NCBI GenBank assembly: GCA_035536935.1
Contig: DATLNC010000055.1
Location: 1 to 8,139, forward strand
DNA length: 8,139 nucleotides
DNA from: DATMER01 sp035536935
GTDB lineage: Bacteria; Acidobacteriota; Thermoanaerobaculia; Multivoradales; UBA5704
Reading direction: 5' to 3'
The translations under genes and the position numbers were made by a program. This document shows, piece by piece, positions 1 through 5,334 of this stretch; position 1 is the first letter of the stretch; every line of letters begins with the position of its first letter. Under the pieces are notes generated by a model, which was given only the letters and a program-made list of their open reading frames with translations, had not been told where the DNA came from and made no database searches.

Positions 1-262
1 CTTTGGCGGGAGTTGCCAGAAGCTCGTCCATGAGCCCCTCGGCCTCTACCAGCAGAACCGGGTCCGCTGGCGGCTCGTCGGCCCGCGCTTCGAGCGCGTC
101 GGCCAGGTCGCCCAGGGTGGCGTCCTGACAGGAGGGGCACTCCAGGATGTGCAGGAGAGAGCGGACCGCCTCGGCGGGAAGCCCCGTCATCAGCTCGCGG
201 GCTCCGGCATTCGTAAACGGGTGCTCGCGGCAATCCGCGGCCTCGGCCTGCAAGAGGGTCAT
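1..262 (-). CDS. Zinc-finger (HxxxCxxC) protein, N-terminal part, possibly TPR regulator
   Basis: I translated this by hand: 87 codons from ATG at 262 run off the left edge without a stop. Residues 38-45 read HILECPSC, an H-x3-C-x2-C arrangement like that of anti-sigma (ZAS, zf-HC2) zinc fingers, preceded by a helical stretch with an earlier Cys11 and His14. Near the visible end, residues 74-87 (AEGLMDELLATPAK) resemble the segment before the TPR region in regulators A and B of this window (AGDAWAELRDKGWK in A, residues 142-155). A third TPR paralogue, with a zinc finger in place of the HTH, is therefore possible. The start overlaps the stop of the upstream gene as ATGA, so the two are translationally coupled. 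The gene is certain to be partial. The zinc-finger reading is fair; the TPR continuation is inference from a short alignment. Confidence 0.72.
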   Translation of the reverse strand, partial: MTLLQAEAADCREHPFTNAGARELMTGLPAEAVRSLLHILECPSCQDATLGDLADALEARADEPPADPVLLVEAEGLMDELLATPAK

Positions 263-669
263 GCGCCAGCCCCACCCTGGCGCTGAAGCTCAGCCACCAC
301 ATGCGCGGGAAGCACCAGCTTCGACCACCGCGGCGTCCTGACCGTGGGCACGATCTCCGGCAGGACATGACCCGCGTTCGTGGCCCGGCCCAGGAGAAGC
401 TGGATCAGGCGCTGCTCGAGCGGGTCCTCGGTCCCCATCTCGACTCCGGGCCGGCGCAGGGTCCGGAGGTACTCCGGAATCGCAGGAAACGTCCCCAGGG
501 GACGCCCGAGCAGGCTGACGCGCTCCAGGCTCCACTGCCCCCTCTCGGGGAGATCCTCCGGCACGAGGGCGTATTGAAGCTCCTCGGTCGCGGGCCTGCC
601 GCTCATGAAAAGGTCGGTATTCAGCTTGAGCCAGGCCAGATGGAAGCGGGCATTCTCCATGCCGCGCAT
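259..669 (-). CDS. Hypothetical protein, 136 aa, coupled to zinc-finger gene
   Basis: I do not recognise this protein. It has no signal peptide, membrane segment, cysteine pair or familiar motif. It begins MRGMENARFHLAWLKLNTDL, is rich in Leu, Arg and Pro, and ends in a Gly/Ala tail (QRQGGAGA). No better start exists upstream: the in-frame stop is at 721-723 and there is no ATG or GTG between. ATG at 660 (MENAR) is an equally possible start, since neither has a convincing Shine-Dalgarno sequence. Its stop overlaps the next gene's ATG (ATGA), which is strong evidence of co-translation with the zinc-finger protein and the main argument that it is real. It is divergent from XRE-TPR regulator A across a 176-base region that contains the only AT-rich stretch nearby, so it may be under local regulation. 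Confidence 0.6.
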   Translation of the reverse strand: MRGMENARFHLAWLKLNTDLFMSGRPATEELQYALVPEDLPERGQWSLERVSLLGRPLGTFPAIPEYLRTLRRPGVEMGTEDPLEQRLIQLLLGRATNAGHVLPEIVPTVRTPRWSKLVLPAHVVAELQRQGGAGA

Positions 670-719
670 CGTAGGATCGCCCGGTTGCTCAGGATGAAAG
701 CGGACGCGATTTCCTTTAA

Positions 720-742
720 GCTATATTAAATTGGTCCGTTTT
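720..742 (-). promoter_or_regulatory. AT-rich promoter-like site with 12-base motif
   Basis: Reading leftward towards the 136-residue gene, the motif AAAACGGACCAA (742 to 731) is followed five bases later by TATAGC (725 to 720), a possible -10 box. The same 12 bases recur upstream of regulator B at 2701-2712, again followed five bases later by TAT (TATGAG). The site lies in an otherwise GC-rich divergent intergenic region. No convincing -35 box is visible. The promoter function is inference. Confidence 0.35.
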
Positions 743-845
743 CACTGGCACCCGCGACGCAGGGAGATCCTCGTCGCGTGTCGTTGTCACACAAGGTCGG
801 CGGCGTGCACTCATGTGTGTAGACTGAGAAAGGAGCGTCTCCGCG

Positions 846-2336
846 ATGAAGGGACCCAAGGCGGAAGAGCCGGAGGAGGACAGCCCGCCGGGCGCCAAGG
901 AGCTGAAATACCTGCGCGAGGTGATCGGCCTCGCCCGCGGTGAGCACGCCGCCCGCCTGGGCCACAAAGGCGAGAGCCTCCTGCGCAAGTATGAGAACGG
1001 GGACAAGCTGCTGAGCCGAGGCGCCTTCGTGGCCCTGGTCGAACCGATCGGGCACTCTCCCGAGGCCGTCGACCTCCTGCTCGCTCTCCACCCGCTCCTC
1101 AAGCACCTGGCTCCAGCGGAGCCCCCCTCACCCGTGGCTGTCCGGCGCGACCAATTGACGAGGATCGACCGCGCCTGCCTGGGTGCCGCCGCCGGCCTTC
1201 TCGAATGCCTCCGCCCTCTGCTGATCCGCGAGGCCAGGAGAGCCCGGGCCGAGGAGGCGCGCCGGGAGGCCGGCGACGCCTGGGCCGAGCTCAGGGACAA
1301 AGGATGGAAGGAGCGCCGCGAGCTCGTCAAGACCTGGCCCAGGTACCGCACCTGGGCTCTGGCGGAGCGGGTCTGCGAGGCGAGCATCAAGGCCGCGGCC
1401 CACCGCGCGGACCAGGCGCTGGATCTCGCCACCTTCGCCATCTTCATCGCCGAACACGTCGAGGAGAGCCTCCGCGCCCGGACACAAGGGTACTGCTGGG
1501 GCTACTACGCGAACGCCAAGAGGGTCGCCGAGGACTTCGATGGCGCCGACCGGGCCTTCGCCCGCGCCTGGCACCTCTGGCGCGCCGGGGCCGACAACGA
1601 TCCCGAGTTGTTACCTGAGTGGCGGTTGCTCGTCCTGGAAGCCTCCCTGCGGCGTGCGCAGCATCATTTCCCAGCGGCCCTGGAGCGGCTCGACGAAGCC
1701 TGGGCCCGCAGCGCAGGAAACAAGCTGGCCGCCGGCAGGATCCTGTTGAAGAAAGAACACGTGCTCCAGCAGATGGGAGATTCCGAGGGCGCCCTGGCGG
1801 TGCTCGACGAAGCCGCTCCCGTGATCGAGGAGCTCGGGGATGCGCAGCTCCTTTTCGCGCTCCGCTTCAATCGGACAGACCTCCTGGCCCGGCTGGAACG
1901 CTACAAAGAGGCGGCGCTGCTGTTCCCGACCGTCCGCGAGATGGCGTTGGAGCAGGGCAACGGCCTCAGCCTCACCCGGGTCAACTGGTTGGACGCGAAG
2001 ATCCTCGCCGGGCAGGGCCGCAAGGAGGTGGCAATGGACCGGCTGGAGAAGGTCTGCGACGACTTCACCTCCCGCCAGCACCCCTATGACGCGGCCCTCG
2101 CCACCCTGGACCTCGCGGTGCTCAAGTTGGAGGCCGGGCACAATTCAGAGGTGAGGTGGCTGGCGGCAGGCATGAAGTGGATCTTCACCTCGAAGAAGAT
2201 CCACCGGGAGGCCCTCGTTGCCCTGCGCCTCTTCTACGACGCTGCGATGCGTGACGCGGCTACGGTGGAGCTGACCCGGCAGGTCATCGCCGATGTCGAA
2301 AGGGTGAGGCGCTCGGCCCCTCCCGGAAGAGATTGA
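846..2336 (+). CDS. XRE-like HTH-TPR regulator A, 496 aa
   Basis: This is a large soluble protein with no signal peptide or membrane segment, so it should be cytoplasmic. Residues 17-70 look like a divergent XRE-type helix-turn-helix (LKYLREVIGLARGEHAARLG, then LLRKYENG). A linker and helical region run to about 155. From about 165 to the end there are repeated antiparallel-helix pairs of TPR type, with the conserved stretches WGYYANAKRVAEDFDGA (218-234) and PEWRLLVLEASLRRAQ (257-272). The C-terminal two thirds align closely with regulator B; RILLKKEHVLQQMGD (298-312) is identical in both. HTH-TPR proteins typically couple ligand or peptide binding by the TPR to DNA binding. The start is supported by AAGGAG at 830-835. 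The gene is tail-to-tail with secreted peptide gene P1, leaving 19 bases between stops. The regulator role is inferred; ligand and targets are unknown. Confidence 0.85.
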   Translation: MKGPKAEEPEEDSPPGAKELKYLREVIGLARGEHAARLGHKGESLLRKYENGDKLLSRGAFVALVEPIGHSPEAVDLLLALHPLLKHLAPAEPPSPVAVRRDQLTRIDRACLGAAAGLLECLRPLLIREARRARAEEARREAGDAWAELRDKGWKERRELVKTWPRYRTWALAERVCEASIKAAAHRADQALDLATFAIFIAEHVEESLRARTQGYCWGYYANAKRVAEDFDGADRAFARAWHLWRAGADNDPELLPEWRLLVLEASLRRAQHHFPAALERLDEAWARSAGNKLAAGRILLKKEHVLQQMGDSEGALAVLDEAAPVIEELGDAQLLFALRFNRTDLLARLERYKEAALLFPTVREMALEQGNGLSLTRVNWLDAKILAGQGRKEVAMDRLEKVCDDFTSRQHPYDAALATLDLAVLKLEAGHNSEVRWLAAGMKWIFTSKKIHREALVALRLFYDAAMRDAATVELTRQVIADVERVRRSAPPGRD

Positions 2337-2355
2337 GGAGAGGCCGAGGAAGTGG

Positions 2356-2637
2356 CTAGGGCCTGCAGCCACCCGAAGGATCGATATGGCAGCCGGTGTC
2401 CGCCTGCGGCCGGGGCGCGGGCACGCAGCGGCCGTCCGGGTCGATGTGGCAACCCTCTTCGCTCCAGGCGCTCCGGAGGAAGTCCCAGAAGCGGCCCAGG
2501 AGAACCAATGGCGAGTCGGCGGCACTCGCCGGCCGGGCCCCGTCCTGGCCCGGCCCGGCGGCCGAGGCCCAGGGAGCAGCGAGGACGAGGAGCAGGAGGA
2601 GAAGGACGACCTTGAGATGGAACGAGGTGGTGCGCAT
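2356..2637 (-). CDS. Secreted Cys/DPxG repeat peptide P1, 93 aa
   Basis: A small exported protein. ATG at 2637 is chosen because GGGAG lies eight bases upstream and translation opens directly into a strong Sec signal peptide (MRTTSFHLKVVLLLLLLVLA, likely cleavage near ASA-A at 26/27). The longer open frame upstream has no such signal. A hydrophobic/aromatic stretch (PLVLLGRFWDFLRSAWSE, 43-60) leads into two copies of a Cys motif, GCHIDPDGRC (62-71) and GCHIDPSGGC (82-91), 20 residues apart. The segment DFL-x-S-x-WSE-x-GC is shared with P2, so the two are homologues. The gene sits between regulators A and B: tail-to-tail with A, head-to-head with B across 115 bases. I know no named family for it. 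Candidate roles are a signalling peptide, a metal-binding or disulphide-linked secreted peptide, or a precursor peptide. Confidence 0.8.
   Translation of the reverse strand: MRTTSFHLKVVLLLLLLVLAAPWASAAGPGQDGARPASAADSPLVLLGRFWDFLRSAWSEEGCHIDPDGRCVPAPRPQADTGCHIDPSGGCRP
2378..2453. repeat. Two coding repeats of the GC-HIDP motif in P1
   Basis: Two similar stretches around GATCGATATGGCAGCC and GTCGATGTGGCAACC on the plus strand lie about 60 bases apart. On the minus strand they encode the two GCHIDP-x-G-x-C copies of P1. They are protein-level repeats, not an independent element. Confidence 0.7.
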
Positions 2638-2700
2638 GACGGCTCCCTCGAGGGCGCTCCGGCGGCAGTCACCATGACTTGGCAGGCGCCCTACGACAGA

Positions 2701-2723
2701 AAAACGGACCAAAAGAGTATGAG
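2701..2723 (+). promoter_or_regulatory. 12-base motif and TATGAG box upstream of regulator B
   Basis: AAAACGGACCAA (2701-2712) is followed five bases later by TATGAG (2718-2723), 30 bases before the ATG of regulator B. The same 12-mer with a TAT box at the same distance faces the 136-residue gene at 742-720. It may be a shared promoter or operator. A weak -35-like ACGACA lies at 2693-2698. Function is inferred. Confidence 0.38.
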
Positions 2724-2752
2724 CCACATACGGCAGGGTAGAGGAGATTGAC

Positions 2753-4201
2753 ATGGCGGAACGAGGAGACCCGCAAGTCCTGAAGCACGTCGTGGCCTTC
2801 CTGCGCACCCGGGCCGGCATGACGCAGGAGAAGATCGCGCGAAAACTTGGGACGACCCAGGCGCACATGTCCGCCTACGAGCTCGGCAACATGGCGCCGT
2901 CCGAGGACGTGCTCCGCGGGATGGCGCCACTGGCGGGCGTCCCCTGGTACGTGGTCCAGCACCTCACCCGCTTCCTCACCGCCGCGCTGGAGGCGGCCAG
3001 GCGCGGGACCGAGGCCGGTGTGGCCCCGATTGACCTGTCCGTGCTCGACACCGTTCTCCTGGCGGTGATGCCGTACCTGGTCGAGGAGGAGATGGCGTCA
3101 GCCCGGCTGCCGGCCGAAGAAACCCTGCGGGAGGCCGGGGAGATCTGGGCGGCGTTGGAGCCCCTCCCGGCGCAGGAGCGCTGGCGGCGGATCGAGACGG
3201 CACCCCTGGGCTCCTGCCGGGACTGGGCCGCCCTGGCGAAGACGGTCTGCGAGGCCTCGGCCCGCTCGGCGGCCGACAGCGCCGAGGAAGCCCGCGAGCT
3301 AGCCGAGCTAGCCCTCCTCATCGCCGGGCACGTGCCCGACGAAGAGAGAGCCCAGGCCACGGCCTATGGCTGGGGCTATATGGCCAATGCCCGCAGAGTC
3401 GCCAACGATTTCGACGGCGCCGGCGCGGATTTCGTCCGGGCTCGGAAGCTGTGGCCCGGGTCCGATTCCGGGCTGTTCCCAGAGTGGCGGCTCCTCGACC
3501 TCGAAGCCTCCCTGCGGCGGGCGCAGCATCGGTGGCCAGAAGCCTTGGCGCTGCTTGACGAAGCCCGGGCCCGCAGCGGAGGGGACAGACTGGCTGCTGC
3601 GCGCATTCTCTTGAAGAAAGAGCATGTCCTTCAACAGATGGGGGATGCAGAAGGCGCCTTGAGAGTGCTGGAGGAAGCCTCGCCTCTGGTCGAGAGCCTG
3701 AAGGACCCGCACCTGCTCTTCGCGCTGCGCTTCAACCAGGCAGACAACCTGGCCCGGCTGGAGCGCTACGAGGAGGCAGCGCGCCTGCTGCCGGACATTT
3801 GCGCGGCGGCGGCCGAGCAGGCCAAAGGCCTCGACTCCATCCGCGTGGTGTGGTTGGCCGCGAAGGTGAAGGCCGGAACGGGGCAGAAGGAAGGGGCCAT
3901 GGCCGACTTGGAAAAGGTGCGGGACGCCTTCACCGCCGAGGAGCTGCCTTACGACGGGGCGCTGGCTGACCTGGACCTCGCGGCGCTCCGGCTTGAGGCC
4001 GGTCGCACGGCGGAGGTGCGGGAGCAGACCGAGAACATGGCCTGGATCTTCGTGTCCAAGAAGATCGACCGGGAGGCGCTGGCGGCCCTGAAGCTCTTCT
4101 GCGACGCGGCGAAACTGGAAGCCGCCACGGTGGAGCTGGCCCGGCGGGTCATCGCCGAAGTCGAGAAGGCGCGGCGGTCGGGCCCTCCTCCGGTGAAGTG
4201 A
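2753..4201 (+). CDS. XRE-family HTH-TPR regulator B, 482 aa
   Basis: This is a cytoplasmic-type protein with a typical XRE/HTH_3 DNA-binding domain at residues 9-66. The core helix-turn-helix, TQEKIARKLGTTQAHMSAYE (24-43), is much closer to consensus than the one in regulator A. TPR-like helix pairs fill about 155-482, including WGYMANARRVANDFDGA (207-223), PEWRLLDLEASLRRAQ (243-258) and the block RILLKKEHVLQQMGD (284-298) that is identical to A. The ATG is preceded by GAGGAG a few bases upstream. It faces peptide gene P1 head-to-head and peptide gene P2 tail-to-tail, repeating the arrangement seen for A. By analogy with HTH-TPR regulators, the TPR may bind a small ligand or peptide and control DNA binding. 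The pairing with P1 or P2 is inference from gene order. Confidence 0.9.
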   Translation: MAERGDPQVLKHVVAFLRTRAGMTQEKIARKLGTTQAHMSAYELGNMAPSEDVLRGMAPLAGVPWYVVQHLTRFLTAALEAARRGTEAGVAPIDLSVLDTVLLAVMPYLVEEEMASARLPAEETLREAGEIWAALEPLPAQERWRRIETAPLGSCRDWAALAKTVCEASARSAADSAEEARELAELALLIAGHVPDEERAQATAYGWGYMANARRVANDFDGAGADFVRARKLWPGSDSGLFPEWRLLDLEASLRRAQHRWPEALALLDEARARSGGDRLAAARILLKKEHVLQQMGDAEGALRVLEEASPLVESLKDPHLLFALRFNQADNLARLERYEEAARLLPDICAAAAEQAKGLDSIRVVWLAAKVKAGTGQKEGAMADLEKVRDAFTAEELPYDGALADLDLAALRLEAGRTAEVREQTENMAWIFVSKKIDREALAALKLFCDAAKLEAATVELARRVIAEVEKARRSGPPPVK

Positions 4202-4221
4202 GTCCGGAGCCCCCTCCCCTA

Positions 4222-4246
4222 CCCTCCCCCGCTTCGCGGGAGAGGG
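4222..4246. terminator. Stem-loop between convergent regulator B and P2
   Basis: Arms 4222-4232 and 4236-4246 pair over eleven positions with one C-A mismatch, around a TTC loop. The hairpin lies between the tail-to-tail stops of regulator B (4201) and P2 (4271), so it could end transcription from both sides. There is no T-run on either strand. Similar CCCGCTTCGCGGG hairpins are also common dispersed repeats in GC-rich genomes, so a REP-like origin is an alternative. Confidence 0.5.
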
Positions 4247-4270
4247 GGTCCCCCGCCCACCCGCGGAAGC

Positions 4271-4555
4271 TCAGGAGGTGCAGCGGCCGTCGGGGTCGAT
4301 GTGGCAGCCCTCATCCCTCTGTGGAGTGAGGCAGCCGCCGTTTGGGTCGAGGTGGCAGCCTTCCTCCGACCGCTCCTTGAGGCAGCCGCCGCTCGGGTCG
4401 ATCATGCAGCCTTCGTCCGTCCGCGGGACCGCGCAGCCGCTCGGGTCGATCATGCAGCCGGTCTCGCTCCAGAGCGACGAGAGGAAGTCGAGGAGGGCGG
4501 GTGGTGCCGCGGCCAGGGAGGCGGTGAGAGAGAGGGCGATGAGGGTGCGACGCAT
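4271..4555 (-). CDS. Secreted Cys/DPxG repeat peptide P2, 94 aa
   Basis: The exported homologue of P1 with four motif copies. ATG at 4555 is preceded by GGAG nine bases upstream and opens a signal peptide (MRRTLIALSLTASLAAAPPA, cleavage probably near residues 15-17). A short amphipathic stretch, LLDFLSSLWSE, follows. Then come GCMIDPSGC (33-41), GCMIDPSGGC (49-58), GCHLDPNGGC (66-75) and GCHIDPDGRC (83-92). The repeat period is 16, 17 and 17 residues, and the first copy lacks one Gly before its second Cys. All eight cysteines fall in the motifs, two per unit, with His/Met and Asp between. This would suit disulphides, metal binding or modification. It is tail-to-tail with regulator B across a hairpin. 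No known family is recognised; the exported location is well supported. Confidence 0.82.
   Translation of the reverse strand: MRRTLIALSLTASLAAAPPALLDFLSSLWSETGCMIDPSGCAVPRTDEGCMIDPSGGCLKERSEEGCHLDPNGGCLTPQRDEGCHIDPDGRCTS
4289..4460. repeat. Four coding repeats in P2, 48-51 base period
   Basis: The GGGTCGA core occurs at 4293, 4344, 4395 and 4443, giving periods of 51, 51 and 48 bases, each followed by a GCAGCC box. These are whole codon multiples and encode the four GC-x-x-DP-x-G units of P2 on the minus strand. The two right-hand copies are almost identical at DNA level, suggesting recent repeat expansion. Confidence 0.75.
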
Positions 4556-4633
4556 GGGCTGGTCTCCGGAGCGTTGCCAGGCCGGGCCGAGATGACGCGG
4601 CGGGACGCTCCTGGTGAGAAAGGTGCGTCGAGG
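4494..4633. repeat. Direct repeat, left copy (5' part and leader of P2)
   Basis: This 140-base segment recurs at 4877-5011. My hand alignment gives nine mismatches and one 5-base gap over 135 aligned bases. It covers the P2 signal-peptide codons, its start, its ribosome binding site and about 78 bases upstream. It is the trace of a segmental duplication that produced P3. Confidence 0.88.
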
Positions 4634-4656
4634 GACCGGGGAAGACCCTGGTATCT

Positions 4657-4675
4657 CGTCACGGTCCGAGTGACG
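4657..4675. promoter_or_regulatory. Inverted repeat CGTCAC-N7-GTGACG upstream of P2
   Basis: Two perfect six-base half sites (4657-4662 and 4670-4675) flank a seven-base spacer, about 100 bases upstream of the P2 start and just outside the duplicated segment. The size suits a dimeric HTH protein site. A GGTCCG core lies in the spacer and is also part of the 12-base motif seen elsewhere in the window. Operator function is speculative. Confidence 0.25.
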
Positions 4676-4688
4676 GATAGCGTTTCGT

Positions 4689-4745
4689 GTAGGGGCGGCC
4701 CTTGTGGCCGCCCTCCGGAAGGGCACCCACAAGAGGTGCCCCTAC
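4689..4745. repeat. REP-like element with two facing hairpins
   Basis: Two 25-base halves beginning and ending GTAGGGGC / GCCCCTAC form an imperfect inverted repeat. Each half is itself a hairpin: the left stem is 4693-4700 with 4706-4713 (loop CTTGT), the right stem is 4721-4727 with 4735-4741 (loop CACAAGA). This design is that of dispersed extragenic palindromes, often mobilised by RAYT-type transposases. It sits between P2 and P3. No transposase is in the window. Confidence 0.75.
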
Positions 4746-4788
4746 AGAGGGATAGAGGGATGACCCATCTTTCCGGCGTGACAGGGCA

Positions 4789-4938
4789 CTAGCCGTCCGG
4801 ATCGAGGTGGGAGCCGGTATCCGTCTGAGGCGCGGGTGCGCCGTCCGGATCGATATGGGAGCCCTCGTCACCCTGCAGGGCGGGCGGTGCCGCGGCCAGG
4901 GAGGCGGCGAGAGAGAGGGCGATGAGCGTGCGGCGCAC
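4789..4938 (-). CDS. Cys-less P2/P1-like secreted peptide P3, 49 aa
   Basis: This is a short relative of P1 and P2. The start GTG at 4938 aligns with the P2 ATG inside the 135-base duplication and opens nearly the same signal peptide (RRTLIALSLAASLAAAPPAL). After it come only two motif units, GSHIDPDG (26-33) and GSHLDPDG (42-49), then a stop. The cysteines of the motifs are replaced by Ser through TGC to TCC, and the second Cys of each unit is absent. The linker APAPQTDTG resembles P1 (VPAPRPQADTG) more than P2, so the gene looks mosaic. A five-base deletion relative to P2 brings GGAG to three bases from the start codon, so translation may be weak. It could be a decaying copy or a specialised Cys-free variant. 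The frame is open throughout. Confidence 0.55.
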   Translation of the reverse strand: MRRTLIALSLAASLAAAPPALQGDEGSHIDPDGAPAPQTDTGSHLDPDG

Positions 4939-5011
4939 GGTCTCCGGAGCGCCGCCGGGCCGGGCCGAGATGACCCGGCGGGACGCTCCTGGTGAGAAAG
5001 GTGCGTCGAGG
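4877..5011. repeat. Direct repeat, right copy (5' part and leader of P3)
   Basis: This is the right copy of the segment at 4494-4633. It lacks five bases between the ribosome binding site and start codon on the minus strand, and it changes the ATG to GTG. Similarity ends sharply at 5011 on the upstream side and close to the end of the signal-peptide codons on the other. Confidence 0.88.
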
Positions 5012-5100
5012 AGGCGCTTCGAGCATTGAAATGGGACCGGAACGGTTTGGGGCACGGCGGGCAAGGACCCGGGGGGGAGGGGCGCCTGGCCGAGGCGGGA

Positions 5101-5106
5101 TAGAAT
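5101..5106 (+). promoter_or_regulatory. Possible -10 box (TAGAAT) of the S1-S3 cluster
   Basis: TAGAAT lies 12 bases before the ATG of S1 in a GC-rich surrounding. If it is used, the transcript would have almost no leader, which would fit the lack of a clear Shine-Dalgarno site for S1. No good -35 box is seen. Low confidence. Confidence 0.25.
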
Positions 5107-5118
5107 CGGCTCCAATCC

Positions 5119-5334
5119 ATGCACCAGCACCTGCGCCTGCTCGAGAAGCTGATCGAAGAGGACCGGATCGTGGTCCAGGAATTTTTCCAGCAGCTTGGGG
5201 AAAAGATCCCCCCGTGGCTGGTCCTTCCGTTCCTGGAAACCGTGGCCGGCCAAGCCCGTCTTCAGGACCTGGCGCTAACCTTGCGCGTCGCGTGCTCCGT
5301 AGATCCCAACGGAAATGGCCCATTGTGGAGCTGA
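5119..5334 (+). CDS. Small protein S1 with CSVDPNG tail, 71 aa
   Basis: First of three tandem paralogues. It has no signal peptide and is predicted soluble and helical: a charged N-terminal helix (LRLLEKLIEEDRIVVQEFF), then KIPPWLVLPFLETV (29-42), then a second helical segment. It ends with ACSVDPNGNGPLWS. The CSVDPNG spacing (C-x-x-D-P-x-G) equals that of the repeats in secreted peptides P1 and P2. The middle aligns with S2 and S3 (FF, P-x-WLV, LE-x-V), which makes this a real gene despite its size. The start ATG follows no clear ribosome binding site. It is head-to-head with P3 across 180 bases. No known family is recognised. It might be a precursor peptide with a helical leader and a short C-terminal core, but no modification enzyme is present. 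Confidence 0.68.
   Translation: MHQHLRLLEKLIEEDRIVVQEFFQQLGEKIPPWLVLPFLETVAGQARLQDLALTLRVACSVDPNGNGPLWS

Noticed and set aside
788..820. CACACA / TGTGTG inverted repeat upstream of regulator A
   Set aside because: Low-complexity half sites with a 20-base spacer and no good -10/-35 context; not strong enough to call an operator.
716..1447. Minus-strand 243-codon frame
   Set aside because: Antisense to the N-terminal half of regulator A, Ser/Arg-rich, no domain; regulator A is supported by a paralogue and a ribosome binding site.
2356..2868. Long 170-codon version of P1 starting at 2868
   Set aside because: It would overlap the HTH coding region of regulator B. The internal ATG at 2637 has a ribosome binding site and begins the signal peptide.
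4289..4460. Regular 48-51 base repeats resembling a short CRISPR array
   Set aside because: The repeats are codon multiples inside P2, the 'spacers' are conserved linkers rather than unique sequence, and no cas gene is present.
4271..4555. DPDG motifs as EF-hand or dockerin calcium loops
   Set aside because: The loops lack the D-x-D-x-D-G spacing and the flanking helices; only DP-x-G is conserved and Cys dominates the pattern.
4301..4792. Plus-strand 163-codon frame over P2
   Set aside because: It is the complement of P2's repeats. P2 has a ribosome binding site, a signal peptide and homologues in the correct strand.
4271..4938. P peptides as a toxin-antitoxin pair
   Set aside because: Both have signal peptides and are homologous to each other; there is no toxin-like partner or typical overlap arrangement.
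4789..5253. Long 154-codon version of P3 starting at 5253
   Set aside because: It would run antisense through S1 and place the signal peptide in the middle; the duplication with P2 fixes the start at 4938.
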